Assembly: GCA_016868815.1 (NCBI GenBank)
Contig: VGFQ01000016.1
Span: 1-45,794 of the forward strand
Reading direction: 5' to 3'
From: Bacteroidota bacterium
GTDB taxonomy: Bacteria > Bacteroidota > Bacteroidia > Chitinophagales > Chitinophagaceae
DNA length: 45,794 bases
Shown here: one piece after another, positions 35,919 through 43,332 of the stretch
Position numbering within the stretch: the stretch's first letter is position 1
Layout: the number at the start of each line of letters is the position of its first letter
The notes under the pieces: generated by a model
Seen by the model: the letters and a program-made list of their open reading frames with translations, nothing else
Database searches by the model: none
Told to the model about the DNA's origin: nothing
Position numbers and translations under genes: made by a program

Positions 35919-36088
35919 GGCATCCGCCTGCCCTATCCCATCGGTGTGAAGAATTCTGGCCCTTTGTTGATAAGTCTAATTTCTGGGATCCTGCAGGAAT
36001 TATCGGATGTCCTATGATTGTACATACGGATGAATCAGGATTGTAAAAGATGCTGAGATTTATATACCTTACAGGATAACTCATCCAT

Positions 36089-36514
36089 GTGAGAATATCC
36101 TATTGCCTGCTTTTCTCTACGCTTGTCTGTTTTGTATCTTGCCAGAAGGCGGATCCACCGACCAATACGGAACTGATCTCTAGGGCCTGGAAATATGCCA
36201 GTTTCAAAGCCACTTCGAATGGTATCACAGTCGATGTATTGCAGCAGCTGACCGCCTGCAAGAAAGACGATCTCATCCGTTTTAAATTGGACAAGACCCT
36301 GACTCAGGAAGAGGGGCTCACTAAGTGTAATGCTTCCGATCCTCAGGTCATCTCCACAGGAACATGGTCCTTCTCTGTCGATGAAAAAAGCCTCAATTAT
36401 GCCGGTCGCACGGCTACCATCGTTGAGTTGACGGCATCTTCATTGCGTCTTCAATATCAGGAGACAGGCTCCAACAATGCCCTGGTCGACCTGGCGCTGG
36501 TGCCGGCCGACTGA
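36089..36514 (+). CDS. Small lipoprotein, lipocalin-like
   Basis: A 141-residue protein with a lipoprotein signal (MRISYCLLFSTLVCFVSCQK; the Cys after FVS is the likely lipidated residue). The mature part is polar and beta-rich (WKYASFKATSNGITVDV, then TGTWSFSVDEKSLNYAG and IVELTASSLRLQYQE). This is the pattern of the small lipocalin-like proteins common in Bacteroidota, in which the SF and W-x-F strands end a barrel. The ligand is unknown. The start is a GTG at 36089; the ATG two bases earlier is out of frame and followed at once by TGA. The methyltransferase starts 40 bases after the stop. Confidence 0.72.
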   Translation: MRISYCLLFSTLVCFVSCQKADPPTNTELISRAWKYASFKATSNGITVDVLQQLTACKKDDLIRFKLDKTLTQEEGLTKCNASDPQVISTGTWSFSVDEKSLNYAGRTATIVELTASSLRLQYQETGSNNALVDLALVPAD

Positions 36515-36540
36515 CGAGGCGGTGGCTGGCGGAAGCAGCC

Positions 36541-36548
36541 TACCTTTG
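36541..36548 (+). promoter_or_regulatory. -7 element abutting the SpoU methyltransferase start
   Basis: TACCTTTG is an exact TAnnTTTG match ending six bases before the GTG start at 36555, inside the short gap after the lipoprotein gene. No TTG is present at the -33 distance. It supports both the GTG start and an independent, nearly leaderless transcript. Confidence 0.5.
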
Positions 36549-36554
36549 TACCTC

Positions 36555-37091
36555 GTGAAGAAACTGCTATCTGAGCTAGAGAGGAAGTCGGTCGAAGCCT
36601 TCCGCCAGGCCGACAAGCGGCCATTGCGGGTGGTACTCGACAATGTCCGAAGCATGCACAACGTCGGCAGTGTCTTTCGGTCTGCCGATGCCTTCCTCGT
36701 CGAAGGCCTCGATTTATGTGGGTATACGCCCTGCCCTCCACACCGAGATATCCATAAAACGGCCCTCGGAGCCACTGAGACGGTCACCTGGCAGTCGTTT
36801 CCGGATGCTGCCGAGAGGGTGCGCGTGCTGCGGGCAGAAGGGTATGCTGTCTGGGCGGTGGAGCAAGCCCATGGCAGTCTCCTGTTGCATCAGTGGGAGG
36901 GTCTGCGAGGGCAACGGCAGGCGGTTGTTTTTGGCAACGAGGTGGAAGGCATCCAGGAGGAGGTCCTCCAGGCCTGTAATGGATGTCTGGAGATCCCGCA
37001 GCTGGGCATGAAGCATTCACTGAACATCTCTGTCGCTGCCGGCATTGTCTTATGGGAGCTATGCCGTCCGTACTTTTCCGAACAAATTTGA
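36555..37091 (+). CDS. TrmH/SpoU-family RNA methyltransferase
   Basis: A 178-residue SPOUT-class enzyme that methylates ribose in tRNA or rRNA with S-adenosylmethionine. The three family motifs are in order: NVRSMHNVGSVFRSADAF, VVFGNEVEGI and IPQLGMKHSLNISVAAGIV, the last two forming the SAM-binding trefoil knot. The target nucleotide is not readable. The start is the GTG at 36555 (MKKLLSELERKSVEAF), which fits homologues; an ATG at 36477 would overlap the lipoprotein end and add a tail without resemblance. The prenyltransferase ATG follows the stop codon with no gap, so the genes are coupled. Confidence 0.9.
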   Translation: MKKLLSELERKSVEAFRQADKRPLRVVLDNVRSMHNVGSVFRSADAFLVEGLDLCGYTPCPPHRDIHKTALGATETVTWQSFPDAAERVRVLRAEGYAVWAVEQAHGSLLLHQWEGLRGQRQAVVFGNEVEGIQEEVLQACNGCLEIPQLGMKHSLNISVAAGIVLWELCRPYFSEQI

Positions 37092-37973
37092 ATGCTGGGC
37101 GCGATGGTCAAGCACTACCTTTCGCTGGTCAAGTTTTCGCATACAATTTTTGCTATGCCTTTTGCGCTGATCGGCTTTTTCTTGGGCCTCTATCAGGAGG
37201 CGGGTGCGGGTAGGGAGGCTATCCGTTGGGAATTGTTGGCAGCGGTGGTCGTGTGCATGGTGACGGCCCGCAGTGCCGCCATGGCCTTCAACCGTTGGCT
37301 GGACCGGCATTTCGATGCGAAAAACCCCCGTACCGCTATCCGGGAGATCCCTTCCGGGTTGGTGTCTGCAGATGGGGCTTTGTGGTTCACATTCGTCATG
37401 TCGGTATGGTTTGTCGCTACCACCTGGCTGATCAATCCGCTCTGCTTTGCCCTCTCTCCAGTGGCGCTGGCTGTAATCCTCGGCTATAGCTATACCAAGC
37501 GGTTCACGCCATCTTGCCACCTCGTCTTAGGCGTCGGCCTTTCGCTGGCACCTCTCGGAGCCTACCTGGCTGTGACTGGGGTGTTTGCTCTTCTTCCTGT
37601 GCTCTTCGCTATAGCGGTAGTCGGCTGGGTGGCCGGCTTCGATATTCTCTATGCGTTGCAGGATGAGGCATTCGACCGGTCGCAGGGCCTCCATTCAATT
37701 CCTGCTGTCTGGGGCCAGCGACGTGCGTTGTTGGTCTCTCGCTGGTTGCACTGGCTGACTGCAGCCCTGATCGTAGGTGCCGGATTGGTTGGTGCTTTTG
37801 GCGGTTGGTATGTAGTAGGTGCCTTGGTGTTTTGTGGGATGCTCGTCTATCAACAATCTCTTGTCAGGCACGGCGACCTCTCCCGCATCAACCTGGCCTT
37901 CATGACATCCAATGGAATCGCCAGCGTGGTATTTGCCATATTTGTCATCCTGGACATCGTCTCCGCTTCATAG
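37092..37973 (+). CDS. UbiA-like polyprenyltransferase
   Basis: A 293-residue integral membrane prenyltransferase with about eight or nine helices. The first Asp-rich motif is NRWLDRHFDAKNPRTA (Asn67, Asp71, Asp75) and the second is YALQDEAFDRSQGLHSIP near residues 187-204; together they bind prenyl diphosphate through magnesium. Members attach a polyprenyl chain to an aromatic ring in quinone synthesis. In organisms that make menaquinone by the futalosine route the equivalent is MqnP, and that is a possible role here, but no mqn gene is visible. The ATG at 37092 abuts the upstream stop; Met at 37104 is an alternative. ruvX starts eight bases downstream. Confidence 0.88.
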   Translation: MLGAMVKHYLSLVKFSHTIFAMPFALIGFFLGLYQEAGAGREAIRWELLAAVVVCMVTARSAAMAFNRWLDRHFDAKNPRTAIREIPSGLVSADGALWFTFVMSVWFVATTWLINPLCFALSPVALAVILGYSYTKRFTPSCHLVLGVGLSLAPLGAYLAVTGVFALLPVLFAIAVVGWVAGFDILYALQDEAFDRSQGLHSIPAVWGQRRALLVSRWLHWLTAALIVGAGLVGAFGGWYVVGALVFCGMLVYQQSLVRHGDLSRINLAFMTSNGIASVVFAIFVILDIVSAS

Positions 37974-37981
37974 CCAAAGCC

Positions 37982-38425
37982 GTGGGAAGAGTGCTCTGCA
38001 TAGACTATGGCTTGAAGCGCTGCGGGATCGCCGTGACAGACCCGTTGCGGCTGATCGCCACTGGTCTTGCCACCGTCGATACGCATCGGCTGACGGAATT
38101 CCTCCGCGGCTACCTGACACAGGAATCGGTAGACCTTTTTGTGATAGGGCTGCCAAAGAATCTGGACGGGACAGACACCCATGCCACGGAGCCGGTTCGC
38201 CATGTCGCCGGGCGCCTTCGTCGGGCTTTCCCCGGTCTTCCTGTGGTGTTTGCCGACGAGCAGTACAGTTCTGTGGAGGCCAGCCGTGCCCTGGCTGCTA
38301 TGGGGCTGAAGCGAAAGCAGCGTCGCGACAAGTCGCTGGTCGATGCCACCGCCGCCACCCTCATTCTGCAAGGCTACCTGCAGTCCATTGAAAAGTCAGG
38401 TTCCCAAGATGAGATGCTTGGCTGA
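37982..38425 (+). CDS. ruvX: Holliday junction resolvase-like protein RuvX (YqgF)
   Basis: A 147-residue RNase H-fold protein of the YqgF/RuvX family, linked to 16S rRNA 5' processing and proposed as a junction resolvase. The motifs are in order: LCIDYGLKRCGIAVTDP (catalytic Asp8), LFVIGLPKNLDGT, FADEQYSSVEA (catalytic Glu or Asp region) and KSLVDATAATLILQGYL (final Asp). The GTG at 37982 gives the family N-terminus MGRVLCIDYG, eight bases after the prenyltransferase stop, which indicates an operon. Its stop codon lies inside the left arm of the hairpin at 38420-38447. Confidence 0.93.
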   Translation: MGRVLCIDYGLKRCGIAVTDPLRLIATGLATVDTHRLTEFLRGYLTQESVDLFVIGLPKNLDGTDTHATEPVRHVAGRLRRAFPGLPVVFADEQYSSVEASRALAAMGLKRKQRRDKSLVDATAATLILQGYLQSIEKSGSQDEMLG

Positions 38426-38447
38426 TGATGCAGGGGCATCATCAGCC
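38420..38447. terminator. Bidirectional terminator hairpin between ruvX and the S9 peptidase gene
   Basis: GGCTGATGATGC (38420-38431) and GCATCATCAGCC (38436-38447) form a perfect 12 base-pair stem with loop AGGG, between two convergent genes. The left arm contains the ruvX stop codon. The plus strand continues GGTGTTTACTTTG, modestly T-rich; no strong T tract follows on the minus side. Confidence 0.75.
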
Positions 38448-38452
38448 GGTGT

Positions 38453-40861
38453 TTACTTTGTTCCTTTCACGTGCGTCTCCAGCCATTGGTGTTGTTCCCA
38501 TAGCATGTGCAGCAGATTCTCCCTAGACTGATATCCGTGGCTCTCATAGGGCAGCTGGATATATCGAACTGTCGCGCCATGTCCCTTGAGTGCTTGGTAG
38601 TAGCGTTCGCTCTGGATGGGGAAGGTGCCTGTATTGTTGTCCATCTCTCCATGGATGAGCAAGATGGGTGTTTTGACTTTATCGGCAAAGCTGAAGGGTG
38701 ACATGTCGAAATACACTTTCGGGGCCTGCCAGTAGGTGCGTTCTTCTGCCTGGAAGCCAAACGGCGTGAGGGTCCGGTTATAGGCACCGCTGCGGGCGAT
38801 GCCCGCCTTGAAGAGGGTAGTATGTGCGAGCAGGTTGGCCGTCATGAAGGCGCCATAGCTATGGCCGCCGACCCCGACGCGGTTACTGTCGCCCACCCCG
38901 ATGGCGGCGAGGTGTCGGATCGCGGCATGTGCATTGAGATATAGCTGGGGGATGAAGCGGTCGTTGGGCTCTGTATCTCCTTCACCAACGATGGGCATCT
39001 CCGCATTGTCGAGGACTGCATAGCCTTGGGTGACCCAGTAAATGGGAGATCCCCATCCGATGCGGGTAAAGGCATATCTGGACCCCCTCACCTGGGCTGC
39101 GTCTGCGGCCGATCTGTATTCTCTGGGGTATGCCCATAGGAGTACGGGTAGAGGTCCCTGTTTCACCGCGTCGTATCCTGCCGGGAGGTATAAGTCGCCG
39201 GTGAGAGAGATCCCATCTGCCCGGGGGTAGGAGACCTTATTTTTCACAACTCCTTTCATTGCCGGATAGGGATGTGGGAACTGCGTGATGGCGATGGCGG
39301 GGGCATCTTTCTGCTCAAGGGTCCGCAGGAAATAGTTGGGTGGCTGGTCGGCCCCCTCCCGGGAGGTGAGGATGGTGGCTGTCGCCACATCGACCAGGTC
39401 GATGGCTTGTTCGTACCAGGGTGCCTGGCAGCGCCAGAGTATCTTTCGGGTGCCAGTGAGCAAGTCCAGCGACTGTACGAAGGGCATGTCTCCTTCCGGT
39501 GAGGCACCTTGAGACCGCAACAATATCTGGTTCGTCTGGCGCAGCGCCAATATTTCCCTGCCCATCTTGTTGCGTACGGTCATGGGTGTCCCCAGGTCGC
39601 TATACGCATCGTTGCTGCTCCGCTCGAACAGGGAGTCGAGGTGCTTCGAGGTGGGGTTGAAATGGTTCATGCGTTGCCGCCGGTTGGCGAACATGCCTTC
39701 ATATACGATGGCATGCTGCTCATCGCCCCACACGATCCCGTTGAAGCGCATGCGGGTGCGAAACATCTCCTGGGGGGTACGGTCGCCCCGCAGGTCTATG
39801 GCAATGAGGGCATCCCTGTAATTTGCTTGGGAGCGGCCTCTTCCTTTGTCAAGTGGCTGTACATAGGTGACCGTAGCGGCGGCGTCGCTCCTCCATGCAT
39901 AGCTGCGGGGGAAGTCGGGCACATCATCAAAGCCAATGGGGGCACCTTCTTCCGAAGGCGTCTCCGCAAGGGTCCAAGATTTGCCGTCGGAAATACGGAT
40001 CGCTGTTATTTTTTGGGGGAAGCCACTGGCGGGGATGAGGTAGGAGAAGGGCTTTTCGATGGTTGCCGCTAGGACAAAGGCCTGATCGGGAGAGACCGAC
40101 AGGCTGGCGAAGATGGCGGGCTTTCCCAGGGGTTGTTCCATGCGGCCGTCGCCTAACATCATCTGAGCGCGGGTGAGCCAGGCGAACAGCTCTTCGTCGT
40201 AGGCGGTCTTGATGAGGTCTTGGTAGGTTCTGGAAGCCCCCTGCCGGCCCATATTCTCTTGTATGACGGGGCTTTTGGGGACGGTGTTGCGGACTGGCAT
40301 GGTCCCTGCCTTGGCAGGAACGGTCTTATATAACAGTTTATCGTTGCCCACCCATGCATAGCTGGCGGCAGGCAATACATTCAGGGGGGCTCGGTTGATT
40401 TTTCGGGCCGTGGCCGATGCGATGTCCACCATATACAAGTCAGCCCTTTTGGCAGTAAGGTGGATGAAGGCGAAGCGTGACTCATCGGGGCTCCACTGAA
40501 TCGAAATGGCACGTAGGGGCGAGGGTAATCCGGCGATGGCTGCCTCTTTACGGGTGCCCAGATGCTGCAGTCGGAGACGTATGACGCCTGAGCTGCGGCT
40601 GGGGCTGAAGTTGGAAGGGTTCATCCTGAGGCCGCCGACCCTTACTTCAGGCTCTGCCAATTCTGCCAATGAAGGGTAACTGCTACGCTCTGTGATCAGC
40701 ATCCAGCTGCCCTGATGCCCGATGCCGACGTTGGGGGTGGGCGCGGCCAGGAGCAGTTCCTCCATGATCCGGGGTGGCTTTTGATACATCGCCGCGTCTT
40801 GTCCCATGCTGGCCACCGAAATACCGGCAAAGGCGATGAACCCGCTACGTGAAAGTCTCAT
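38453..40861 (-). CDS. S9-family serine peptidase (second copy in window)
   Basis: An 802-residue peptidase with an N-terminal beta-propeller and a C-terminal alpha/beta hydrolase. The triad is Ser668 (VGGHSYGAFMTA), Asp741 (LIHGEMDNNTGTFP) and His775 (LPYESHGYQ). The propeller segments IQWSPDESRFAFIH and the loop HPYPAMKGVVKNKVSYPRADG resemble the glutamyl-endopeptidase-like branch of S9C enzymes more than DPP-IV, so it differs in type from the gene at 19198. The N-terminus MRLSRSGFIAFAGISVASM is a hydrophobic signal-like segment. Its promoter is back to back with that of the his operon. Peptide digestion in the periplasm is the likely job. Confidence 0.9.
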   Translation of the reverse strand: MRLSRSGFIAFAGISVASMGQDAAMYQKPPRIMEELLLAAPTPNVGIGHQGSWMLITERSSYPSLAELAEPEVRVGGLRMNPSNFSPSRSSGVIRLRLQHLGTRKEAAIAGLPSPLRAISIQWSPDESRFAFIHLTAKRADLYMVDIASATARKINRAPLNVLPAASYAWVGNDKLLYKTVPAKAGTMPVRNTVPKSPVIQENMGRQGASRTYQDLIKTAYDEELFAWLTRAQMMLGDGRMEQPLGKPAIFASLSVSPDQAFVLAATIEKPFSYLIPASGFPQKITAIRISDGKSWTLAETPSEEGAPIGFDDVPDFPRSYAWRSDAAATVTYVQPLDKGRGRSQANYRDALIAIDLRGDRTPQEMFRTRMRFNGIVWGDEQHAIVYEGMFANRRQRMNHFNPTSKHLDSLFERSSNDAYSDLGTPMTVRNKMGREILALRQTNQILLRSQGASPEGDMPFVQSLDLLTGTRKILWRCQAPWYEQAIDLVDVATATILTSREGADQPPNYFLRTLEQKDAPAIAITQFPHPYPAMKGVVKNKVSYPRADGISLTGDLYLPAGYDAVKQGPLPVLLWAYPREYRSAADAAQVRGSRYAFTRIGWGSPIYWVTQGYAVLDNAEMPIVGEGDTEPNDRFIPQLYLNAHAAIRHLAAIGVGDSNRVGVGGHSYGAFMTANLLAHTTLFKAGIARSGAYNRTLTPFGFQAEERTYWQAPKVYFDMSPFSFADKVKTPILLIHGEMDNNTGTFPIQSERYYQALKGHGATVRYIQLPYESHGYQSRENLLHMLWEQHQWLETHVKGTK

Positions 40862-40895
40862 ATTTCTCTAATTTTTGGGTCTGTTGGGTGATTTA

Positions 40896-40929
40896 CAAAT
40901 CTAACCCATCCGGGTTTTGCCGCATCAAA
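40896..40929 (-). promoter_or_regulatory. Promoter of the S9 peptidase gene
   Basis: On the minus strand TTTG (40929-40926) is followed after 22 bases by TAGATTTG (40903-40896), a complete Bacteroidota -33/-7 pair. The -7 element ends 34 bases before the ATG at 40861. Its -33 box lies one base from that of the divergent his promoter. Confidence 0.72.
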
Positions 40930-40930
40930 T

Positions 40931-40962
40931 TTTGGAATTCAAGTCGTGTCAGGCTATTTTTG
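40931..40962 (+). promoter_or_regulatory. Promoter of the his operon
   Basis: TTTG (40931-40934), 20 bases, then TATTTTTG (40955-40962) is a full match to the Bacteroidota consensus. The predicted transcription start falls about four to five bases after the last G, which coincides with the ATG of the leader peptide at 40967. This is the best promoter in the window. Confidence 0.8.
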
Positions 40963-40966
40963 CGAC

Positions 40967-41017
40967 ATGTGCACATCCCTCCGCCTCCGTCATCATCACA
41001 GCTCGCCTGCCCGGTGA
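40967..41017 (+). CDS. hisL: His operon leader peptide (three consecutive His codons)
   Basis: A 16-codon reading frame, MCTSLRLRHHHSSPAR, ending in TGA at 41015-41017. The three histidine codons CAT CAT CAC occupy 40991-40999. The frame starts four bases after the his promoter -7 element, and the stop lies within strand 2 of the attenuator hairpins. The peptide is inferred to be a sensor rather than a functional product: its translation reports the supply of charged His-tRNA. Three histidines in a 16-residue frame at this exact place, before a terminator and hisG, are very unlikely by chance. It is too short for ordinary gene finders. Confidence 0.82.
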   Translation: MCTSLRLRHHHSSPAR

Positions 41018-41080
41018 GCCGATGTTGCATGCGCAGGGATATGCAAAAGGCTCGCGGGGACGTGAGCCTTTTGCTTTTTT
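41001..41080 (+). promoter_or_regulatory. His operon transcription attenuator (alternative hairpins 1:2, 2:3, 3:4)
   Basis: Strand 1, GCTCGCC (41001-41007), starts one base after the last His codon and pairs with strand 2, GGTGAGC (41013-41019), over a 5-base loop. Strand 2, as GTGAGCC (41014-41020), can instead pair with strand 3, GGCTCGC (41049-41055), helped by a second stem TTGCAT (41025-41030) with ATGCAA (41041-41046); this is the antiterminator. Strand 3 otherwise forms the terminator with strand 4. A ribosome stalled on the His codons would cover strand 1 and free strand 2 for strand 3, allowing read-through; one that reaches the stop codon covers strand 2, so the terminator forms. 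This is the logic of enterobacterial his attenuation. Confidence 0.82.
41043..41080 (+). terminator. Intrinsic terminator in the his leader
   Basis: GCAAAAGGCTC (41043-41053) pairs perfectly with GAGCCTTTTGC (41064-41074). The stem extends inwards by G-T, C-G and G-C pairs to a GGGA loop, and is followed by six T residues (41075-41080). It lies 18 bases before the hisG ATG, so it would stop transcription of the whole operon. Confidence 0.88.
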
Positions 41081-41098
41081 ACCAGTCAAACCAGGGCG

Positions 41099-41971
41099 AT
41101 GAAACCATCAAATATGGGTAAGTTGAAAATAGCAGTGCAGAAGTCGGGCAGACTTCATGACGATTCTGTCGGGTTGCTACAGGAATGCGGGATTGACCTC
41201 CGCAATGTCAAAGACCGGCTCAGGACTGAGTCGGACGACTTTCCCCTGGAGGTCTTTTTCCTGCGCGACGACGACATCCCACAGTATGTGGAAGATGGCG
41301 TGGCAGACGTTGGCATCGTCGGGGAGAATGTCCTGCAGGAAAAAGGACGTACCGTGGAGGTGGTACAAGCGCTTGGCTTCGGGAAGTGTCGGCTCTCACT
41401 GGCGGCACCCCGTTCTGAAGTGTGGGAAGGGCCAGCCTCGTTGAGAGGCCGTCGTATCGCTACCAGCTATCCCCGGATTGTCGGTGCCTATCTGCAGCGC
41501 CAGGGCATTGAGGCAGAGATCCATGAGATCAGCGGCTCAGTGGAGATTGCTCCGGGTATCGGCCTGGCAGACGTCGTTGCCGATCTGGTCAGCAGTGGCG
41601 GCACCCTCTTTATGAATGGCCTTCGGGAGGTCGAGACGATCTTGCAGAGCCAGGCCGTGCTGATCCGGTATCAAGGCATGACAGCAGAGGGGCAGGCCTT
41701 GCTCGAGAGCCTGTTGTTTCGGATCCGTGCTGTCAAGCGGGCCAAGCGCAACAAGTATGTCTTGCTGAATGCCCCCAACGAACGCCTTGGTGAAGTGATC
41801 GCACTCCTGCCTGGCATGAAGAGTCCCACGGTGCTGCCCCTTGCAGAAAGCGGATGGAGCAGCGTCCACAGCGTCCTCAGCGAAGAGGAGTTCTGGGAGC
41901 GGATCGAGCAGCTCAAGACGGCCGGTGCTCAGGGGATACTGGTCATTCCCATTGAGAAGATGGTACTCTAG
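41099..41971 (+). CDS. hisG: ATP phosphoribosyltransferase, long form
   Basis: HisG joins ATP and PRPP, the first and feedback-controlled step of histidine synthesis. At 290 residues it is the long, homohexameric form with a C-terminal ACT-like regulatory domain, so no HisZ partner is needed. It has KIAVQKSGRLHDDSVGLL near the N-terminus and DVGIVGENVLQE. The phosphate-binding end of the catalytic part is GIGLADVVADLVSSGGTL (PRPP site). The regulatory domain starts around residue 220 (NAPNERLGEVIALLPGMKSPTV, shown in part). ATGs at 41099 and 41114 are both in frame; 41099 is taken, but 41114 (MGKLKIAVQKSGRL) fits short-tailed homologues. It is under control of the attenuator just upstream. 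Confidence 0.96.
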   Translation: MKPSNMGKLKIAVQKSGRLHDDSVGLLQECGIDLRNVKDRLRTESDDFPLEVFFLRDDDIPQYVEDGVADVGIVGENVLQEKGRTVEVVQALGFGKCRLSLAAPRSEVWEGPASLRGRRIATSYPRIVGAYLQRQGIEAEIHEISGSVEIAPGIGLADVVADLVSSGGTLFMNGLREVETILQSQAVLIRYQGMTAEGQALLESLLFRIRAVKRAKRNKYVLLNAPNERLGEVIALLPGMKSPTVLPLAESGWSSVHSVLSEEEFWERIEQLKTAGAQGILVIPIEKMVL

Positions 41972-41990
41972 TACATGAAAATAAATATCG

Positions 41991-43289
41991 ATGCACATTA
42001 TTCATAGACCTGATCCGGCGGCTTGGCCATCGATCATTGCCCGTCCTGCCATGGACAGCCGTTCCCTAGACCGCTCGGTACAGAAGATCATGGACACCGT
42101 GCGGCGCAAGGGGGATCCAGCCCTTCGCCGGTTCACCAAAGTTTACGACGGAGTGCAGCTGCGAAAGCTGGCCGTGCCGGAGAGGGAATTGGCAGCTGCA
42201 GAGAAGTTGCTCGATCAAAACTTAAAGCGGGCCATCCAGCAGGCAGCAGAAAACATTCGGCGCTTTCATGCCGCGCAGCAAAGGGTAGAAGAGCCGGTGG
42301 AGACCATGCCGGGAGTGTTATGTTGGCGGAAATCGCTGCCCATTGAGTCGGTGGGACTCTACATACCTGGTGGGACAGCCCCGCTATTCTCAACCGTCCT
42401 CATGCTGGCCGTGCCAGCCTCCTTGGCAGGCTGCCGTGACATCGTGCTGTGCACTCCTCCTGATGCGCACGGGCAAGTACATCCTGCTATCCTCTATGCT
42501 GCCAGGCTCACTGGAGTGCACCATGTCTTCCGGGTGGGAGGCGTGCAGGCCATCGCTGCCATGTCGTATGGGACGGCTACCATCCCCCGTGTCGACAAGC
42601 TCTTTGGTCCCGGCAACCAATATGTCACGGCTGCCAAGCGGTTGGCGCAGTCGGAAGGCCTCGCCATCGATATGCCCGCAGGGCCTAGCGAAGTCTGCAT
42701 ACTGGCAGATGCGCAGGCCGACCCGGTTTTTGTCGCAGCCGACCTGCTATCACAGGCAGAGCATGGGCCTGACTCGCAAGTACTGCTAATCAGCGATGAC
42801 GACACCCTCATTGGCGCCACCCTCGAGCAGCTTCGTCTGCAGGCTGCCCGGCTGGGGCGTCAGGCCATCGCAGAGAAAGCATTGGAGAACAGCCGGGCTG
42901 TACGGGTGTCTGACCTGGCCCAAGGCATGGACCTGGCCAATGCCTATGCTCCGGAGCACCTCATCCTGGCCTGCCAGGAGGCCGAACATTGGGCCGGACG
43001 AGTGAGGTCTGCCGGCTCTGTTTTCATTGGCTCCTATACGCCAGAGAGCGCTGGCGACTATGCCAGTGGTACCAATCACACGCTGCCGACCAATGGGCAT
43101 GCCCGAGCGTACAGTGGTGTCAGCGTCGACAGCTTTGTACGTAAGGTGACCTTCCAGCACATCACGGCAGAGGGTATCTGCACCCTAGGCCCCACCATCG
43201 TGCAGATGGCGGAGGCGGAAGGACTGGATGCGCATGCCGAGGCTGTGCGATGTCGCATGCAGAAATGCAGGGTCGGGACTATCTCCTAA
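41991..43289 (+). CDS. hisD: Histidinol dehydrogenase
   Basis: HisD carries out the last two oxidations, histidinol to histidine, with NAD and zinc. The 432-residue length is standard. Zinc ligands are visible: Gln255 and His258 in LSQAEHGPDSQ, the Asp in ESAGDYASGTNHTLPT and the His in GLDAHAEAVR. The catalytic pair Glu322-His323 is in YAPEHLIL. VPGGTAPLFSTVLM (here IPGGTAPLFST) and GPGNQYVTAAK bind the cofactor and substrate. The start ATG at 41991 is 19 bases after the hisG stop, as expected for an operon. Confidence 0.97.
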   Translation: MHIIHRPDPAAWPSIIARPAMDSRSLDRSVQKIMDTVRRKGDPALRRFTKVYDGVQLRKLAVPERELAAAEKLLDQNLKRAIQQAAENIRRFHAAQQRVEEPVETMPGVLCWRKSLPIESVGLYIPGGTAPLFSTVLMLAVPASLAGCRDIVLCTPPDAHGQVHPAILYAARLTGVHHVFRVGGVQAIAAMSYGTATIPRVDKLFGPGNQYVTAAKRLAQSEGLAIDMPAGPSEVCILADAQADPVFVAADLLSQAEHGPDSQVLLISDDDTLIGATLEQLRLQAARLGRQAIAEKALENSRAVRVSDLAQGMDLANAYAPEHLILACQEAEHWAGRVRSAGSVFIGSYTPESAGDYASGTNHTLPTNGHARAYSGVSVDSFVRKVTFQHITAEGICTLGPTIVQMAEAEGLDAHAEAVRCRMQKCRVGTIS

Positions 43290-43332
43290 GGTCTATAAGG
43301 ACAGGGCTTTCACACATGTCTGCATTTTAAAA

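Noticed and set aside
35875..36084. Minus-strand 69-codon frame between mutS and the lipoprotein gene
   Set aside because: No family resemblance and it overlaps the mutS -7 element.
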